Assembly (NCBI GenBank): GCA_014925825.1
Contig: JACGCK010000428.1
Coordinates: 1 to 24,700, forward strand
Source: Pholiota molesta
Lineage: Eukaryota > Basidiomycota > Agaricomycetes > Agaricales > Strophariaceae
Direction: 5' to 3'
DNA: 24,700 nt
Made by a program: the position numbers and the translations under genes. This document shows, in pieces, positions 21,456 to 24,700 of the stretch. The notes under the pieces were generated by a model. That model saw nothing but the letters and a program-made list of their open reading frames with translations, had not been told where the DNA came from and did not search any database. Numbering within the stretch: the first letter of the stretch is position 1; the number at the start of each line of letters is the position of its first letter.

Positions 21456-22967
21456 ATGTTTGCCCGTTATATAGCACGTGTACCAGCGCTCTCGCGCGGC
21501 CTCGCCACCCATGCTGGGCCCGCTATCGCGGTACCCGCCACCCTACACCTCAAGTCGGGACAGTCCTTTTACGGCAAGTCCTTTGGAGCTCCAAGGAGCA
21601 TCTATGGCGAGACGGTGTTCTCCACCTCTATCACCTCATGTCAGTGTTCTCTTCCCACCTACACATCCATGGCGCAATATCTTACTTTTACGTTAAAATA
21701 TAGACACCGAATCCATGACCGATCCTTCCTACCGCGGCCAAATTTTGGTCTTCACCAGCCCGCTCATCGGCAACTACGGTGTGCCTGCCAACGATGCCCC
21801 ATTCGACTCCCAGGATGTAGGCGTCGTGCTCGAGTCTAAAGGCATCCAAGCAGCCGCGATCATCGTCGGCGATGTCGCCGAGCGCTTCTCACATTACAAG
21901 GCCGTCGAGTCCCTCGCGGCATGGTGCCAACGTCATAATATCCCAGGTATTACGGGTGTTGATACCCGCGCAATCACAACCCTCCTACGCGACCAGGGCA
22001 CGACGCTCGGCCGCATTGCTGTTGGTGAGGATACGGCGCTCCCTGCCCCCAACGCAGAGGAGTACTGGGATCCTTCGAAGGAGAACCTGGTCGACCAAGT
22101 CTCGACGAAGACCCCATATGTGCTGAATGCGGGGGGCAGTATCAAGATTGCGGTACTCGACTTTGGCGCCAAGGCAAACATCCTGCGGTCGCTCGTGCGC
22201 CGCGACGCCGAGGTCACGGTGTTCCCTTGGAACTTCGATTTCAACACTGTCAGGGATCAATATGATGGCCTGTTCTTGACCAATGGCCCTGGCGACCCTG
22301 CACACTGCATGGATGCGGCGCTCAAGCTCAGGCGTACACTCACGGAGTGGAACAAGCCTATCTTTGGTATTTGCATGGGACACCAGATTATTGGCATGGC
22401 TGCTGGCTTGGACGCATACCGCATGACGTTTGGGAACCGAGGTCACAACCAGCCAGTGTTGGCGCTTGCTTCTGCGGGCTCCATCAAAGCTGGCCGAGTA
22501 TATGTCACGAGGTATGTGCAGCCCTACCCACCCACGGCTTCTTGTGTGAGCAATTACGAACAAGTACTGATGATAAATTTATCTTGTAGTCAAAATCACC
22601 AGTACGCGTTGAAGCTTCAGGAGCCATTCCCACAGGGTTGGGAGCCATTCTTCATCAACTGCAACGACTCATCGGTGGAGGGCATCAAGTCGACAGTGGA
22701 GTCCGGCAAGAAGGTATGGGTGTGCAGTTCCACCCTGAGAGTGCTGGTGGCCGCTTGATACCATTGAGGTGTGTTTAATTTTTCTCTTTCCTGGCATGCT
22801 GCGCATTGTTGCTGATCTGGTTTGTTTATGTACAGATGTTCACGGACTTCGTGTCGGAGTGCAAGGCACACAAGGCTTCCCTGGGACTCGATGTGAGTAG
22901 CGCTGCGGAGGTTTTGGCGAAGGTGCAGACGCCAGTGCAGCGCGTCGCTGTCGCTGCTGCTGCTTAA
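21456..22967 (+). CDS. CPA1: Carbamoyl-phosphate synthase, arginine-specific small (glutaminase) subunit, with two frame breaks
   Basis: Releases ammonia from glutamine for the large subunit, which makes carbamoyl phosphate for arginine synthesis. Exons 21456-21639, 21704-22511, 22590-22768 and 22836-22967. The N-terminus (MFARYIARVPALSRGLATHA) looks like a mitochondrial presequence. The CPSase small-chain domain follows (LHLKSGQSFYGKSFGAPRSI, GQILVFTSPLIGNYGVP, GITGVDTRAITTLLRDQGT), then the class I glutamine amidotransferase domain with LTNGPGDPAH and the nucleophile in GICMGHQIIG (Cys about 285). Near 22720 one base is missing (GTATGGGTGTGCAG), which breaks the frame just before the GVQFHPESAGG motif holding the catalytic His and Glu; a second base is missing near 22750. 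The four exons total 1,303 bases, two short of 435 codons. Past both breaks the frame runs cleanly to TAA (MFTDFVSECKAHKASLGLDV). A sequence error is likelier than a dead gene. Confidence 0.93.
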
Positions 22968-23280
22968 ATGACTGAGGAGAATAAAGAAGTAATACTGATT
23001 CCTGAATTTTCTTGTATAATTTTCTGATGATCTGATTGACTTGTCTAACTCATATAACGTTCATGTTTTTTCTGTACCTTGCTATACCAATCAAAGACTA
23101 TTCCAAGACTATTCATGTCGTATGAAAAGCTTCCTGCATGAATGATCAAGCTTTCAATTTCCCAAAATCCATTCATTGTGTACTTAGCAGGGGTGGTGAT
23201 CGTGACCAAATCAGATTGGATACAAGCCCCAAGCCCCTTGACCTTGAAGTGACTTTGGAATAAACCACCACTGGACCACC
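22968..23280. other. Intergenic between CPA1 and the BSD-domain gene
   Basis: Holds the CPA1 3' flank (AATAAAG-like signal near 22979) and the promoter of the next gene. The BSD gene ATG has a strong context (CCACCATG). No other content seen. Confidence 0.6.
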
Positions 23281-24700
23281 ATGAACTTTCTAGACTCATA
23301 TGACATCGCGCCTCGAGCGCCGACACCAAACCCTACAGACGCCCCGTCGTCTGCGCCGCCCTCTCTCAACGAGGAGGTCAACGAGGTCATTGGCCAATTA
23401 GGCCGTTTCTGGGGCGGATTCCGGAAACAGGTGCGTACATGTTCCTTTTCAAAGCATCCCCAATACCATGCCATGCTACACATATGGTTGTCTTGAGCAT
23501 TTATTGAACATTAGCATTCCTATTCCATTTTCTTTATGTCTGATCTACCATCCCGTGTTCCCCGTTCCTGACATCTCCTTCCTCTCCCTCTGTAGAGTCA
23601 AACGGCGCTGCAGGCAGCGCGTAAGGACTTTGGCGAAGTGGTCGTGCAGGCGCAGAAGGAAATAGCCAAGTATACTGCTCCGGAGGAGACGGCGGAGGGG
23701 TCGGGGTCGGGCGAGACATTGAAGGCGGCTGAAGGGAGCGCGGATGCTGCTGCTGCTACTGCAGGATCAAGCAGCACATCAGACGATCCAACGTCTTCGT
23801 CTGCTGATCTTGTCCCTGAATCCACCACCGTCAACACCCCTCAAGACACCACCCGGGACACCGCCAACACCACCCATTTCACGGCACCCACGTCCCTATT
23901 CGCCCGCCTCCAATCCGCCCTCCCGCCTACCATCGTCGCCTCTGTCCAAACAAATCTCGCTCCGTGCAGAGCAACCTCCAAACCAACCTCGCAAATGTGC
24001 AAACGACCCTCACGCAGACCGACCTCACCGCCCTGCGCGCACAGGCAGAGGAGCTCGCGCTGCGCAGCGAGGCGCGCCTGCGCGACGTCGTGCGCGAGGC
24101 CGGCGACGTGCTGCGCGACGCGGTGAAGTCGTGCCCCCGGAGGACGCAGACGGCGCCGCTGGCGCGGGCGGGGTATGGAACTGCTGGGCAGCACACCCGG
24201 CCTGGCATGGGACGGCGCGGACATGTGGATGCTGCCCGGCGAGGGGAGCAGCCGCCGCGCCTCCACGGAGGGCAGTCGGCGCGCGAGCAGCGCGAGCGGC
24301 AGCGGGCGGAGACGCAGACCTCGGTGGCTACGCGTGCGGAGGCGCTGCTGCGGCGCCTCGCGCGTGAGCCGGCTATCGTGCGGCACGACCCCGAGGCGGA
24401 GGAGGGTGTGCGCGAGAGGTACTATGCGTGGCGCGCGGAGGAAGGGGGGTTGGAGAGCGCGGAGTGGGCGGCGCGGATTGAGAAGGCGCGTGAAGATCCT
24501 GTCGATGGGGCGGCGGTGAAGCAGCTGGAGGAGTCATTAGGTTGGTCTTCTGTTCTTTCTTGACATTGGGAAAAGTCGATTCATTGGTGTTGTAGTGCCC
24601 TTCGAGATGACGAAGGACGATTTCTGGCTGCGATTTTTCTTCCGGACGTACCAGATCAAGGCTGAAGAGGAGAAAACGCAAGGCACTGCTGCAAAGTGAG
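23281..24700 (+). CDS. BSD-domain protein, several frame breaks, 3' end beyond the window
   Basis: Exons 23281-23430, 23596-24540 and 24596 to the edge. It starts MNFLDSYDIAPRAPTPNPTD, then LNEEVNEVIGQLGRFWGGFR and ARKDFGEVVVQAQKEIAKY, a coiled-coil-like Q/A-rich region (NLQTNLANVQTTLTQTDL), LAWDGADMWMLPGEG and ATRAEALLRRLAREPAIVRH. The BSD domain ends with VPFEMTKDDFWLRFFFRTYQ, including its conserved Phe-Trp pair. The order matches fungal proteins of the BSDC1/Dos2 type, whose role is poorly defined. Single bases seem to be missing near 23960, 24130, 24170 and in 24250-24315; with four bases restored in number, exon 2 reaches the phase required by the last intron. Near 24673-24676 one A too many turns the expected RKALLQSE frame into an early TGA at 24697, so the protein probably continues past the window. 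Confidence 0.8.

Noticed and set aside
22712..22725. GTATGGGTGTGCAG in CPA1 as a 14-base intron
   Set aside because: Too short to splice, and removing it would delete the start of the conserved GVQFHPE motif; missing bases explain the frame better.

Overview
This is nuclear DNA of a mushroom-forming basidiomycete (Agaricomycetes). Nearly every gene is split by short introns of about 50-65 bases with GT donors (often GTGCGT or GTATGT) and CTNAY-like branch sites. The gene content fits as well: a DUF6533 seven-helix membrane protein, an arginine-specific carbamoyl-phosphate synthetase small subunit with a leader peptide, and a BSD-domain protein. Nothing bacterial, viral, tRNA, rRNA or CRISPR-like was found.

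Layout. Positions 1-1900 are a graveyard: a decayed 3' piece of a UDP-glucose pyrophosphorylase gene, two copies of a palindromic repeat in opposite orientation, and between them the truncated N-terminus of a RecQ-type helicase abutting an opposite-strand coding fragment. A nine-exon DUF6533 gene follows on the + strand (2451-3777). After 2 kb with only one doubtful broken reading frame come four minus-strand genes: UGP1 (5908-7817), an alpha-arrestin with a PPTY motif (8583-11042), a Cdc1/PGAP5-type metallophosphoesterase (12668-14539) and a tiny complex I subunit (15151-15502). The complex I gene shares a 162-base intergenic region with a divergent + strand gene (15665-20905) for a 1,604-residue, mostly disordered, probably nuclear protein. 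That protein has a beta-grasp-like N-terminus, one zinc knuckle and a long Glu repeat. CPA1 (21456-22967) and a BSD-domain gene (23281 to the window edge) follow on the + strand.

For the seven intact spliced models (DUF6533, UGP1, arrestin, Cdc1, complex I subunit, zinc-knuckle protein, leader peptide) I summed exon lengths; all are multiples of three with matching intron phases. CPA1 is exactly two bases short and the BSD gene needs about four missing bases plus one extra. The errors or mutations are therefore confined to the last 2 kb.

The most interesting element is the CPA1 leader. It holds a 22-codon upstream ORF whose second half matches the fungal arginine attenuator peptide (DYLSD core), and it is itself split by a 54-base intron. 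That intron has no in-frame stop and, if retained, replaces the Asp preceding the conserved Tyr. Functionally the genes are mostly housekeeping: UDP-glucose supply for cell wall and storage glucans, GPI-anchor remodelling, respiration, arginine synthesis and arrestin-guided membrane-protein turnover. They do not form a dedicated cluster.
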